NCBI RefSeq assembly: GCF_048773025.1
Contig: NC_133554.1
Location: forward strand, 51,746,769 to 51,810,768
Source of the DNA: Camelus bactrianus
Lineage: Eukaryota; Chordata; Mammalia; Artiodactyla; Camelidae
Direction: 5' to 3'
DNA length: 64,000 bases
Shown one piece after another: positions 1 to 9,709 of this stretch (the first letter of the stretch is position 1; the number at the start of each line of letters is the position of its first letter). The position numbers and the translations under genes were made by a program. The notes beneath the pieces were generated by a model. It did no database searches. It was not told where the DNA came from and worked only from the letters and a program-made list of their open reading frames with translations.

Positions 1-226
1 TTTATAATTAATTTAGGACCACTAACATTATATGTGGGGAGAAGAAACCAAGAGTACCCCACAGCATCTCAATTCTCCTGTGGAAGCACATCCAAAATAA
101 ATGCTGTCCCTTGATACTGTACCATGAAATACATTTCTAAGAAACCGTTGGCGTCTTTTCCCTGAATTTCCGACAACGTCTGCTAACGAAACTCTTCAAT
201 GAAACCACACAGGTACTGCCTCAGGA

Positions 227-258
<32 letters not shown>

Positions 259-401
259 TGGCCCCAGAGAGCATTTTCCAGCCAGTTAGCTGGAGGTATT
301 TGCATTTTTCACATTAGCCAAGAAATGTTTGCAACAGTATCCATAGCATAGTGATTTCTTCTTGTATTTTGGACACATTTTTCTGAGCCTGCATCCTGAT
401 T
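1..401. other. Unique non-coding sequence with a poly(A) run
   Basis: No repeat family or gene is recognised. A pure run of 29 A lies at 226-254; no SINE or L1 body precedes it on the + strand. The flank at 255-345 (with an octamer-like ATTTGCAT) looks repeat-free and could be conserved, but only an alignment would show it. Confidence 0.5.
226..254. repeat. Poly(A) tract, 29 nt
   Basis: Uninterrupted A run, following TGCCTCAGG and preceding GCTATGG. It has no recognisable retroelement attached, so it is either a simple repeat or the tail of an element too decayed to identify. Confidence 0.8.
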
Positions 402-476
402 CTTGTCTGTCTTTGTCTCTTTTTCTCTATCTATATATTTCTCTTTGTCTCTCACTCTGTCTGTCTGTCTCTCCTT
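402..476. repeat. Pyrimidine-rich (TCTG/TCTC)n low-complexity tract
   Basis: A T/C-dominated stretch with repeated TCTG, TCTC and TCTA units. It is an impure, old microsatellite. Confidence 0.7.
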
Positions 477-1240
477 TTAAATCACCATCTCGTATACAAC
501 TTGGAAGGGAGATATTCCTTTAAATTAGGCAACAGACTCACTCACATTTCAGGACCTCAGAGGATGTATCTTGGTACTTTATATGTCCCTTAAATGAATT
601 ATTTAACAACACCGTATCTCTTGTTATTACTAATTTTTTTTTACATAGATGTGAATCGAAAACATGTCATTCAGTAGAAGCAAACATGCAGGGAAAGGGT
701 ATATAAAACATATTTTAGAAAGATAGTTGTTTTCCTCCACCTGAATGAAAAATAAGCAGATGTTCCTTAGCAGGAAAGAATTGTTTCTCAGGTATACTTG
801 GTTCAGTGGATCAGGGGAAAAAAGCAAAACAACAAAAATCAAAAGCATTCAAGTAATTGTATTTTAAAAGTTATAAATCATGGACATGACCATTTTTGTA
901 AAACGAATCATGCAAGAAATACTGCTGGTAAGACTATATTATGATGTCATTTTATAAACTGTCAGTCCCACCCTAGATTCTGAGCTTCGGGGCGCCATAC
1001 TTTGGAATAGTTTATAAGCGTCATCCAGGTATGATACACCGAATGGAGAGCCATCTGAGACCCAGGACGTTTTCTCCCCTTTTGAGGCATTTTTTGGCGC
1101 TCTAGTCAGGTGTGGGCTTGACCAGATACCCCTAAGAAGTTACCCAGGGCCTCGGGAATGGGGAGCACTGAATCAAGAATAGCCTGATGAGTGAATCTTT
1201 TCCACCTGGGTTATTACCTTCGACCCACTTCGGTGTCTAT
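477..1240. other. Unique non-coding sequence, nothing recognised
   Basis: AT-rich to about 960, then somewhat more GC-rich. No repeat consensus, splice-flanked open frame or RNA structure was recognised. Confidence 0.5.
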
Positions 1241-2099
1241 TACCATTCTTGACAGCTTTGATATCCCTATACATGGGTCATCCAACAGCCTATCAGTTCT
1301 TTCCCCTTTTCAGGTCCTACAGTGTTTCCTCACTATCTGACTCACATGGTTGTTTGCATACATGGCACGCTCGAGTCTTTGCCATCACCAACAGCTATAC
1401 CAGTTCTAAAATCTCAATTGCAAACACTGTCGTCTTTAACCATCCATCAAGTACTAACCCTCCAGTTCTCTTATTCTGGGTCTCCGGCTCCAGTAGGTGA
1501 CTGATTCAGCAATATCTTCAATCCATCTATAGCACTACATTTTCATTTTTCATCAAGGTCTCTTTACCTCCAACTGTTTATTTCTCTTCTTCACCAATCT
1601 ATATCCTATGGTCTAGTACTATAACCAATCCCTCACAGACACCCTTAGAAATACCTAATCCTAGTTGACCCAATTAACCACTTAATGCCTGAGTGTAAGG
1701 ATCTGAACATTCCTTCAAGTAACACAGGTGACAAATTCACAATCACGAATAAGCCCCAACATTGGTGGACAATTTTAGCATTTTGATGCCATCATCTTTC
1801 CCTGTCAAAGATGACATTTCTCCACCATCTCTCTCCTGAAATCGTCAAAAGCTTCATTCCTCATTCTTAGTTGAAGACTTGATTCAAAACCCCATAAAGA
1901 AAGTAGATACAACCCGGTAACCCTTTCTTACTACAGCCTTATCTATCAATTCACCTGCCTCTGTACCACGTGCGGTGATTTCTCTCCCTTCAAAATATAC
2001 AAACTTTCCCTCCTCTTATGTAAGACTTATATACTCTGGATCTGTTCTCCCTTGACTCCTGGAATTTCTTTCTTTCTCTCCTGCTTCACTTACTTCTGT
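1241..2099 (+). repeat. Pyrimidine-rich stretch, possible 5' extension of the L2 copy
   Basis: The + strand is strongly C/T-rich with few G, as in the sense strand of L2. It runs directly into the recognisable L2 copy that begins near 2100. I could not match individual L2 segments here, so this may be an older part of the same insertion or unrelated sequence. Confidence 0.3.
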
Positions 2100-3660
2100 C
2101 ATTCTGATGGTTCATTCCCATTAGTACTGAAACGTACCTTAATACCATCCATTTTTAAAAGGAGTTCCCTAGAATCCTTTTATCCATATCCACCTTCAGT
2201 TACTGTTTCATTTCTCCATTCCCTTGGCTAGCAACCGTCATCAGAAGAATCGTCTGTAGTCTGTGTTCCTACTTTCTCAGCCACTATTCTGTCTTAGATC
2301 ATTCCAATTGGACTTTCATCCCCATCTCTCCATAGATATTTCTCCTACTAATGCTACTAACAACATTCATCTTTCACAGGGTGATCCTCAATTCTCGGTC
2401 TTCGTTTAAAAACGCACTTGAGCGTGAGTTGACACAGCAGACCCACCCCCCTTTGCTAAAACTCTTGTTCTCTAGATTTTCTTTCCCAACACAAACACTC
2501 ATTTGGTTTTATTTTCAACCTTTTCTTATCTTAACACCCTTTCTTACTCTCTTATTGGACCTCAAAAAATTAGAAAGCCCTAGTGCTCCATCCCCGTCTT
2601 TCTCTATTGTTCAGCTTTACCTAATTCTTAGGAGATTTTATTACTCTCTATCTGTGCTCTGAAGTCTCCAGTTTTCATCTCCAGACCTGTCTCCTGAACT
2701 CAAGAATTAATTATATATTAGACTGCCTATTTGAGAAATCCTCTAGGACACTGAACTATCATCTCAACAAAACATGGCCAAAAATCAACAGTATTGATTT
2801 TCCCCCACGAACTTATTCCAAGGTTTTAGACATTTCAATAAATAATGTCACCACTACTATGTCATTTAGAAGTAGAACCTTACCCTGGTTCTGCTTTCTT
2901 CTTTGTGTGAAACATCTACTCCTTTAGTAAGACATGTCAACTCTGCCTTCAAAATATTTTACAAATTTGAACACTTCCTACCATGATTCTGTTAAAAATA
3001 ATACCGCAAGGTCAAAGTGCTCTCTTGCCTGGATTGTTCTGTTAACTGTCTAGCTGGTCTCTCCAGTTATCTAGTCTTACCATCCCTACCAGTGACGCCT
3101 AGCCCACCATTCTCCCCACATAGCAACAAGAATGATATCTTTTTTCCCAAATGCTGACTCTTCTCCTGCTTAAAACCCTCCAATATTTGCAACCAGATTA
3201 TCCAAACACCTCGGCATGGATGACAAGTGTCTACGTGATCTGAAACCCACCTACCTATCTGATTTCCGCTATCTTAACTCTTCCCACGTTCCCACCGTAG
3301 CATATGTAGTTACAGAGCTTCCCTTCTGTCTCGATTGTGACACACTTACTACTGTCTCAGGATTTCCACTTGCTCTTTTTCTGCTCAGAGCACTTTATTC
3401 TCTCAAATTTCCTTGACTTCTCACTGAGGTCTCAAATCATAAGTAACCGGCTTGGTGATGCCTTTCTGATCACCTCAGCTGGAATGGACACCTTATCTCT
3501 ATCATGTTACCCTATGCTTCCCCCTTCTTCTTTATGGTGCTTGTCAAAACGGGAGTTATCTTACTCAGTTTGCATTCATTTTTAGTATTTCTTCTTGAAC
3601 CCCACTAGAAGGCAAGCTCTTAAAATGCTTCGTTCACCGTTGTATTGCAAAACCTAGTGA
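2100..3660 (+). mobile_element. LINE L2 (CR1 clade), long sense fragment to the 3' end
   Basis: Successive segments follow the L2 reverse-transcriptase region and 3' end in order. 'TCTCCAGACCTGTCTCCTGA' lies near 2680, 'CTTGCCTGGATTGTTCTGTTAAC' territory near 3025, and 'CTGCTTAAAACCCTCCAAT' near 3165. The typical 3' end with CCCACTAGAAGGCAAGCTC is near 3600. The frame is broken throughout, as expected for an element inactive since before the placental radiation. At about 1.5 kb it is long for L2. Confidence 0.75.
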
Positions 3661-3734
3661 GGAAATTATTATTTTGGCTTTTTGTTTTTACATTCATTCC
3701 ATTTGTTCACCAGACTAGCGACACCCACCTCCAC

Positions 3735-4400
3735 TGAGATACAAACTGCTAAGCATGCTTAAGAAATTCCAGCGAACTTCAGTGCACTCTCTGTTGATAA
3801 CAGACACCTGATGAATAACAAAGCAACCCACTGCTTCAGACAATTTTCCAGAGATTCATACAGGACATCAGAAGGCAGGCAGTGCCAGGTCAGACACTGG
3901 GACAGGGTGGTCAAGTCCACCCTGGGCACCAGGATTGCCCTCCCTGTGCAGCAGTGGTGACCATGCCCGTTAACAGAGCACCTCAGTGCCTTTGGGGGTC
4001 TTTGCAAAGCAACTGGGTCATATGAAAGACTTCTCTGTCCCTCCTTTCCTGAGTGTCAATCTTTAATTTAGAAGAAAAGAAAATTACAGCTCTCTCATTT
4101 GGCTGTAGTAAAATTTATGGGGCAGGGTGGTTTCCAGGCTGCTGCTCCTGCCGGGCACTGCTCTGATGATGTATGACTGCGACATGTCACCAGAGTAGCC
4201 GGGCTCTGATGATCCATTGCAGCAGCAAGTCATTTGTCATACATCACTGCCTCAGCAGCTGCCCCGACCCGGGCCCCTCCCGTGCACCCCAGCAGGGAGT
4301 CCTGGCTCGGCCCAAGCCCCGGGCCCCTGATGCACCCCCACGGCCACCACGCTGACCAGGTATTTCTTGCTCTTAGTGGGAGAGAAGAAACATCGCTCTT
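3735..4400. promoter_or_regulatory. Candidate conserved non-coding block with dyad and direct repeats
   Basis: This repeat-free block lies between an L2 and a MIR. The left half has homeobox-friendly AT-rich words (CTTTAATTTAG near 4062). The right half, 4140-4360, is GC-rich with several CpGs, which is uncommon in this AT-rich window. An 11-bp perfect inverted repeat (TGATGTATGAC at 4167-4177, GTCATACATCA at 4236-4246) and an 11-bp direct repeat (GCTCTGATGAT at 4160-4170 and 4203-4213) lie within 90 bp. The calls for conservation and enhancer function are inference. Confidence 0.35.
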
Positions 4401-4583
4401 AGTAGCAAACCCTATTGGCGCATCTGAAGACTTTGAAAGATAAAGGGTCCCTATATGCTGATGCCCTAAACTACTAGCAAAAGATGATTGTGGGAGGGTG
4501 CTTTCTGCTTTTAGAATGCCACACTGGTATAAAAACCACGGTAGAGGATTATGCACCATTCATTCTCCGAGAGCCATCCTTCT

Positions 4584-4795
4584 GAGGGTTTTACATGCTT
4601 TAACTAATTTAATCCCTGAACAGTCCTGTAAGGGAGCTAGTCCTATGATCACCTGTTCCTGTAGAGAAGGAAAATGTGGCACAGCAAGGTTAACTTGCAC
4701 ACTGTCACCCAGGTAGGTAGAAGAAACGGGGCATAGACCAAGGCAGGCTAGATCTGAAACTTTTGCTCTCAACCACTATGTCACAGTGTATAAAT
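4584..4795 (-). mobile_element. MIR SINE, antisense
   Basis: It reads as the MIR complement in order: TTTAACTAATTTAATCC, CCTGTAAGGGAGCTAGTCC, GAGAAGGAAAATGTGGCACAG, AAGGTTAACTTGCACACTGTCAC, and ending in CTCTCAACCACTATGTCAC. It is nearly full length and diverged, as expected for mammal-wide MIR. Confidence 0.85.
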
Positions 4796-5319
4796 TTTCA
4801 TATATGGACCTAGTGGTTCTTCACAGAGGCTTATATTGACCCTTGCCTTCCAGGACGAAGTAAACACATAGACACAGTCAGGAATTTTATTCAATTTTTA
4901 TTATTTGCTTGTTACTAAGAACTACTATCAGCGATAACACCATTTAGGTCTCCCCACCTTGCAATATATTGCTCTACTTCATTTTGGCTTTGAATACATG
5001 GGTAGAGAAGTACATTAAAATGTTTAAAGATGTTTTCAAAGAAGGCATGTGAAAGGGGAATGCAGAGGGGAGACCAGCTCGGGGACGGTTATAAACTGAA
5101 AAAGAAAATGGATGACGAAATAATTTCTGTAGAATAGTTGACATGCCATTTGTACACATTTTAAATAAATCAACCAGGTTACAATCAATTGAAACGTCAC
5201 GAAAGCAGAATCTATAGTGTGTGTCTGCTTTTTTGGTTCCAAATGAAAATTAAAGTTTGATGGGAGAGAAGAGTCCCTTTACAGATTCAGATTCTTTACA
5301 ATCCTTTGTATCCGATTGG
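4796..5319. other. Unique AT-rich sequence, nothing recognised
   Basis: It lies between a MIR and an old L1. Short open frames on the minus strand show no recognisable protein and no splice context. Confidence 0.5.
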
Positions 5320-7318
5320 AACAGACTGGATCAAGAAAGAAAAAAATGGCATATTGGACTTCATTAAAATTAAAATTTTCTGCTTCGTGAATTACACTGT
5401 TAAGAGAATAAAGTTAAATACAGGCTTATATTTATAAAATAAATATTTGATTAAGAATGTGTATCCAAAATATACAATAACTCTTAACTTCAACATAAGA
5501 AAACAAACAATCCAATTTTTAAAAAATGGGCCAAAGATCTGAAAAGACTCCTTACCAAAGAAATATACACATGGAAAACAACTATGAAAATATACTCAGC
5601 ATCACTAGGAAACTAGTCACTAGGAAACTGCAAATTAAAATACAACAAGATATACAACACTCACGTAAGAGTGGCTAAAAACAGAAAAAACCGATGATAC
5701 AGTGCTGGCAAAGATAAAGAACAACAGAAACTCATCTATTGCTGGTAGAGATACAAAATGGTACCAGCCACTTTGGAAAATAACTTGGCAATTTCTTATA
5801 AAGCTAAATATAGTCTTAACCTTTGGTCCTGCAACCATGCTCTTATGTAATTGCCCAATTGATTTAATGCTTTTATTTACACAAAACAAGCACATGCATG
5901 CATAGAGCAGATTTCTTCATAACTGTCAAAACAAAAAGCGGGAGTTTACCCTTCAATGCATTTATGGATAAACATTCACGTAAGGGAATACTATTCAGTA
6001 ATGAACAAGGAAGGCACTATCAAACCACATAAAGACAGGCATGACTTTTAAATGCAAATTGCTCAGTGAAGAAACCCAATCTAGAAAGGCTATATATATG
6101 TTATGTTTCCATTTATATGATGTTGTAGAAATGACAAAACTCTAAAGACAATGAAAAAATCTAGTTGCTAAAGGGGTAAGTGTTCATGTTAAAGCACAGA
6201 GGATTTTTTAGGGCAGTGAAACCATCCTGTATAGTATTATAATAATGGATACACGATGCTAAGCATTTATCTAAGCCCATAGAACTTTCTAGCAGAAGGA
6301 ATGATCGTTAACAAAATAATTTAGAAGTCTAGGTGATCTTGGGATGAAAGCAAACTCTATACCACATGTATGAAATAACTTTACTCAAGGAGATAGAAAG
6401 AAAAAGTACTGATCTAAGTAACTTTGGAAATGAGATAAATCTGTACCACTAAAGGCAAAAAGGACTGTATTTAAGCACTGCACACTAGTTGTTAATATTG
6501 GATAATATCACAAAGTATGAAAGAAATGCTTGTGAGTGCACACTGATATAAATAAATACATACACACATAAATACATAAATAAATGCAGAATAGCCAAAC
6601 TGTCCATGCAGAAGAATTCTAAATAATTTATGTAGCTATGCCACCATCAAGGAAATGAGGTATATAACTCCCACCCCGTAAGTGTGGGTTAGCCATCCTG
6701 ACTTACTTCCAAAGAGTACAGTATGGAAAGGGGAAAAAAAGGTAAATTTACTGTGGGGAAACCTGACAAACACTACCTCAGCCAGGTGATCAAGATTAAT
6801 ATCAAAAGCGATCCATTATGTTGAGAGAATGTGACTTTGATGTGATGGAAGGTAAATGACACTTTTCCTCTGTGGACATCCTCCTCAAAAATCATAACCA
6901 GAGTCTGATGATTGAAAAAAAAAAAAAAAAACTTTAGACAAATAGCAGTGGAAGGGGATTCGACAAAAGACTGACCTGTACCACTCAAAGTTTTCAAGAT
7001 CATCAAAATAAAAAAAGGGTCTAAGAAATGGTCACAACCTAGAGGGGCCAAAGGAATCATGACAACATGATATATTAGATGGAATCCTAAAACAGAAAAG
7101 ACGTTAGAAAAAAAGTGAGGGAATCTGAATAAAGTATGGACTTTCATTAATAATAATCTATCAATTTTGGTTAATTAATCGTGACAAATACAGTATTCTA
7201 ATGTGAGACATTAGTAAGAGGACAAATAGTGTGTGAGATATAAGGGACTCTTGTGCTATCTTCACAATTTTTCTGTAAATAAAAAGATATTCTAAATTAA
7301 AAGTTTATTTTAAAAAAC
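5320..7318 (+). mobile_element. LINE-1, old L1M/L1ME-type, sense: end of ORF2 plus 3' UTR
   Basis: It begins in the ORF2 C-terminal region (GAACAGACTGGATCAAGAAAG, then words corresponding to 'GGGACTTCATCAAA' and 'GGATGGCTA'-type L1 text) and passes into the L1M 3' UTR. The segment from GTGGGGAAACCTGACAAACAC near 6757 to the terminal TTTCTGTAAATAAAAAG near 7271 is the characteristic end. The reading frame is heavily interrupted. A small 15-bp tandem duplication (TCACTAGGAAACT at 5602 and 5617) and a 17-A run near 6916 are later changes. Confidence 0.8.
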
Positions 7319-7960
7319 TTTTGAGTTTAGCATTTCTCAAATGTATTGCCAGTAAAACCGTTAACAAGTTATTTTGCAAAACGCAAAACATACACCAAAG
7401 GCGCCCTTGAGAGTTTGTGTTGACAGATAAATATTTTAAAGAACTTCTTGGCTTGAAATATTCACAAGTGTTAAAGGAACACTTGGGGGAGAAAAAAGAC
7501 AACTTTTTTTTTTAAAAAAAAACAGCAGAATACATAGAATAAAATCAACTGAGCCTCCTGTTAAAAGGTTAAATTATGAAATTCACTGATAATTGAATGT
7601 GATTTAATTACTAGAGGGGTTTGCTATTTGGCGCACGTAGAGAACCCAGTTCTGAATGGATAAGAAAGTACCTCAAGTTGTTCAGAGAAATAAATTTAAA
7701 GCCAGCACAGCAGATGTTGTTTTTTTCTTGACTTACTAGAATTAATAGTGAATAAAGACCAAGTTGACAAATTCTATTCCGAACATCCAGAAATCCATCT
7801 ATAACTTCTCCCTTGGGGATTTTCTGCTCCCCATGCATTAAATTATACGTTTTAACGCCTTTGACCCTTTAGGGAAAAGTTCAGAATGTTAGGTAAGGGC
7901 ATATAAGCACTCCTATCTTAATAAGCCTCAAATATTCTGGACAGTGTTGCGGGTTACACG
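7319..7960. other. Unique non-coding sequence, nothing recognised
   Basis: This AT-rich stretch separates the L1M element from the candidate conserved block. It has homopolymer runs (T and A near 7505-7530) and no recognised repeat. Confidence 0.5.
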
Positions 7961-9060
7961 CTCAGCATCATTCTGTTTGCTATGTTGTTTGGCCCATGGA
8001 ATCCTCAGTTGGTTACTGGTTTCCCCAGTGAACTGCCTCACTCCAGGAAGACCAGCTCTGCATCTGAAAAATATTTAACAGATCAGAGCTATGCCTTAAG
8101 CTGGACCAATGGCTGGTTTTATCTCCTTTGCATGTTAGCATGTGGTGGAAAAATGACAGATTCACCCTCAATTTCCTCAAGCGGTCCTTTTCAGATGGAA
8201 GGGCTAGCAGATTCTTAATACGTGTGCTGCCAAGCTGGACATTCCTCCTGAAGATTCTCCCCCAGGCCAGGCCTTTTATTCCAGGCCGAATATTGAGGCC
8301 GGCAATCAATAAGTTAGCTCTCCATCTGCCTGTGACAGAGGAAACACCAGGCTGACACCAGCCAGTCTGGGATCAGCTGTTTCTCCGCCTTTGATCTCCT
8401 CAGTGAGGGCCGTCTAAACTCCCAGGGCGTCTGCTTCGGCTTAGACACGGGCCAAGTCATGCTGGTGTCTCCTCCAAGGCCTACTGTAGCCATTGTATTT
8501 GAGGAGGCGATCACCTGTCAAAGTGACTGGCTACAACCCCTCCTTGACGGTGGGGAGCCTTTTTGATGCAGGGCAGATGATAATGAGAGTCTAATTGAGT
8601 GATTAACTACCTCGGCTGACTCAGAGGTTTTAATGACACCTCTACATTAAGGTCTGTGTTTCCCAGCAGGCCCCCAGTTTGTAACTGTATGGCCATGATA
8701 TTGCAATTATAAGCCTTTCCTCTCACCAGCAGGGACTTAACAAATGGACTTGGTTAATCACAGCGAGATGGCCTTCACATCTGACTTTGTTGTGAAAAAC
8801 ATGTATAAATTCAAGCATATGATAGAATTACGAATACAGGCCATTTCAGGTCCATGGTTCTGTGCATAACATGCAAGCTGAGTTTCAGAAGATTTTGGGC
8901 AAACTAACCAAACTGTATAATGACCAAAGTAAACTTCAAGACAGTGAGAATACCTTAAAAATAAGAACTGGTTTTTAAGGGCTGGCATGCACATGAATCT
9001 CCTGAGCAATGAGCGTCTGCCTAGATATACTGTCTTTAATTAACTGGGTCTGAAGAGCCT
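7961..9060. promoter_or_regulatory. Candidate developmental enhancer (conserved non-coding block)
   Basis: About 1.1 kb is free of recognisable repeats, has balanced base composition and is dense in transcription-factor words. Visible motifs are a TCF/LEF-like CCTTTGATCT at 8388-8397, an E-box/MEIS-like CACCTGTCAA at 8512-8521, TAATGA at 8581, TAATTG at 8592, GATTAA at 8601, an AP-1/MARE-like GCTGACTCAG at 8615-8624, and TTTTAATGAC at 8628-8637. This composition resembles known deeply conserved vertebrate enhancers. No splice-flanked reading frame is seen. Conservation could not be tested, so the call is inference from texture and motif density. Confidence 0.45.
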
Positions 9061-9461
9061 ATTAATGCAATGTTAAAAGGAACCAGTCTCAGTGGGTTCT
9101 CACAGTGGGAAAGGTATCCAGGGCTTTCAATTTACAAGGTCTTATTACAAAAGTGCCCTGCTGTTCTGGTCCGTGTTCTTTCTGCCTGGGAGCAATTTAA
9201 TGATCTGCTTTAGAGCAGAGAAATGGTCAGAGAGAGAATGTTCAGTGTTATGTGTTAGCGATCAAATACCCACTGGAATTTACAATGGTAACCAGACACT
9301 TCCTTTTCATATCAAAGTGGAACAGGGACAATGACATCAATACACGGGATTCGAAAAACCCTAATTGAACAAACTGGTAGTCCTCGTGAACGTTTGTTGC
9401 TAGTATGACGCTGGTATTAGCATGATGCTAACACAGACAATGCAGATGATGAAGACAATGA
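9061..9461. other. Unique sequence between enhancer-like block and GAAA tract
   Basis: Repeat-free, possibly a continuation of the conserved block. It contains GAAAAACCCTAATTGAAC and ATTAGCATGATGCTAAC (an imperfect palindrome, 9415-9431). No gene is recognised. Confidence 0.4.
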
Positions 9462-9495
9462 GAAGGAAAAAAGAAGAAGGAAGGAAGGAAGAAAG

Positions 9496-9594
<99 letters not shown>

Positions 9595-9610
9595 GAAAGA
9601 AAGAAAGAAA

Positions 9611-9677
<67 letters not shown>

Positions 9678-9709
9678 GAAGGAAGAAAGGAAGAAAGAAA
9701 GAAAGAAAA
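9462..9709. repeat. (GAAA)n tetranucleotide tract, about 250 bp
   Basis: This is a purine-only + strand dominated by GAAA units with a few interruptions (GAGAAA, GAAAAAG, GGAAGGAA). The ends are GGAA-rich, which suggests that GGAA expanded into GAAA. The long open frames it generates on both strands (KERKKERK, FLSFFLSF) are artefacts of the period-4 repeat. No poly(A)-bearing SINE is attached. Confidence 0.95.

Noticed and set aside
4160-4246. Box C-like TGATGA words and a dyad, considered as a C/D snoRNA or microRNA hairpin
   Set aside because: No paired terminal stem with D boxes at the right spacing, and the 11-bp dyad has a 58-nt loop with poor pairing inside and outside.
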